Source: Undibacterium sp. (GTDB taxonomy: Bacteria > Pseudomonadota > Gammaproteobacteria > Burkholderiales > Burkholderiaceae_D). Taken from it: a DNA stretch of 6,444 bases. The DNA lies in the NCBI GenBank assembly GCA_019752975.1, contig JAIELM010000545.1, forward strand, positions 1 through 6,444. The letters are read 5' to 3'. The position numbers were made by a program, and so were the translations under genes. The notes below the pieces were generated by a model, which was not told the origin of the DNA, made no database searches, and saw nothing but the letters and a program-made list of their open reading frames with translations. Shown piece after piece: positions 6,222 through 6,444 of this stretch (the first letter of the stretch is position 1; every line of letters starts with the position of its first letter).

Positions 6222-6444
6222 TCATTCACCAAGTTTAAAATCAAATTCTTCAATCACATTTAAAAAAATCTGTAACGCAGCGTTGCTATCACCATCGCGC
6301 CAGATCGCGAACAGATTTGAGGTCACCGGAATTTTGATGAAATTCACTTCGTGTTTCAAATGGTATGAGTAGGAGATGGGCATGATGGAAATGCCCAAAC
6401 CTTTTGCCACCAAACCTAGTAGCGTGACACCAAAATCTGACTCG
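6222..6444 (-). CDS. LysR-family transcriptional regulator, C-terminal fragment (cut by window end)
   Basis: The frame is open from the window edge to a TGA at 6222-6224, giving the last 73-74 residues. These match the end of the LysR substrate-binding domain: the GLVAKGLGISIMP segment (typical LVAxGxGxxxxP), then the hydrophobic FIKIPVTSNLFAIWRDGD strand and a closing helix ALQIFLNVIEEFDF. The frame continues upstream of the TTG at 6411-6413 with ESDFGVTLLG, so the gene extends beyond the window and the DNA-binding helix-turn-helix domain is not visible. LysR regulators bind DNA as tetramers and respond to small-molecule co-inducers. The target cannot be told, and the gene is convergent with, not divergent from, the DUF5694 gene, so it is not an obvious regulator of it. 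Confidence in the family is fairly high despite the short fragment. Confidence 0.82.
   Translation of the reverse strand, partial: ESDFGVTLLGLVAKGLGISIMPISYSYHLKHEVNFIKIPVTSNLFAIWRDGDSNAALQIFLNVIEEFDFKLGE

Overview
The window looks like a piece of ordinary proteobacterial chromosome. The host is most plausibly a betaproteobacterium of the Burkholderiales, perhaps Oxalobacteraceae/Undibacterium-like. That guess rests on the gene repertoire (7TMR-DISM GGDEF-EAL protein, DUF2785 lipoprotein, DUF5694 protein, orphan SBP_bac_3 protein, LysR regulator), Gram-negative signal peptides and a moderate, slightly AT-leaning base composition judged by eye. It is an inference; no taxonomic marker gene is present.

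Layout. Positions 1-2199 (+) hold a membrane c-di-GMP protein. It has the tail of a periplasmic 7TMR-DISMED2-like sensor region, seven membrane helices, a degenerate GGDEF domain and an intact EAL phosphodiesterase domain. Its true start is probably upstream of the window. After a short gap come two same-strand genes for exported proteins: a SnoaL/DUF4440 (NTF2-fold) periplasmic protein (2282-2797) and a DUF2785 lipoprotein (2847-3770). The lipoprotein's signal peptide contains a 9-bp tandem repeat. A 163-bp gap with a small array of 7-bp repeats separates these from a minus-strand periplasmic solute-binding protein (3934-4695). A 391-bp divergent intergenic region follows, with promoter-like and hairpin-like elements and a repeated GTCTA word. 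It leads to an exported DUF5694 protein (5087-6160) with GSPH and GASH motifs like those of TraB/TIKI-type enzymes. A hairpin lies between this gene and a convergent minus-strand LysR-family regulator (6222-6444), of which only the C-terminal part is in the window.

How the genes relate. Only 2282-3770 looks like a possible two-gene transcription unit. The four complete genes all encode secreted, periplasmic or lipid-anchored proteins, and the first gene is an envelope sensor, but nothing ties them into one pathway. No mobile element, CRISPR array, tRNA, rRNA or toxin-antitoxin signature was seen, and I do not see a convincing new multi-gene system. The points most worth a second look are the degenerate GGDEF next to an intact EAL, the in-frame repeat in the lipoprotein signal peptide, the heptad repeat array, the solute-binding protein lacking the usual ligand-binding arginine, and the catalytic-looking motifs of the DUF5694 protein.
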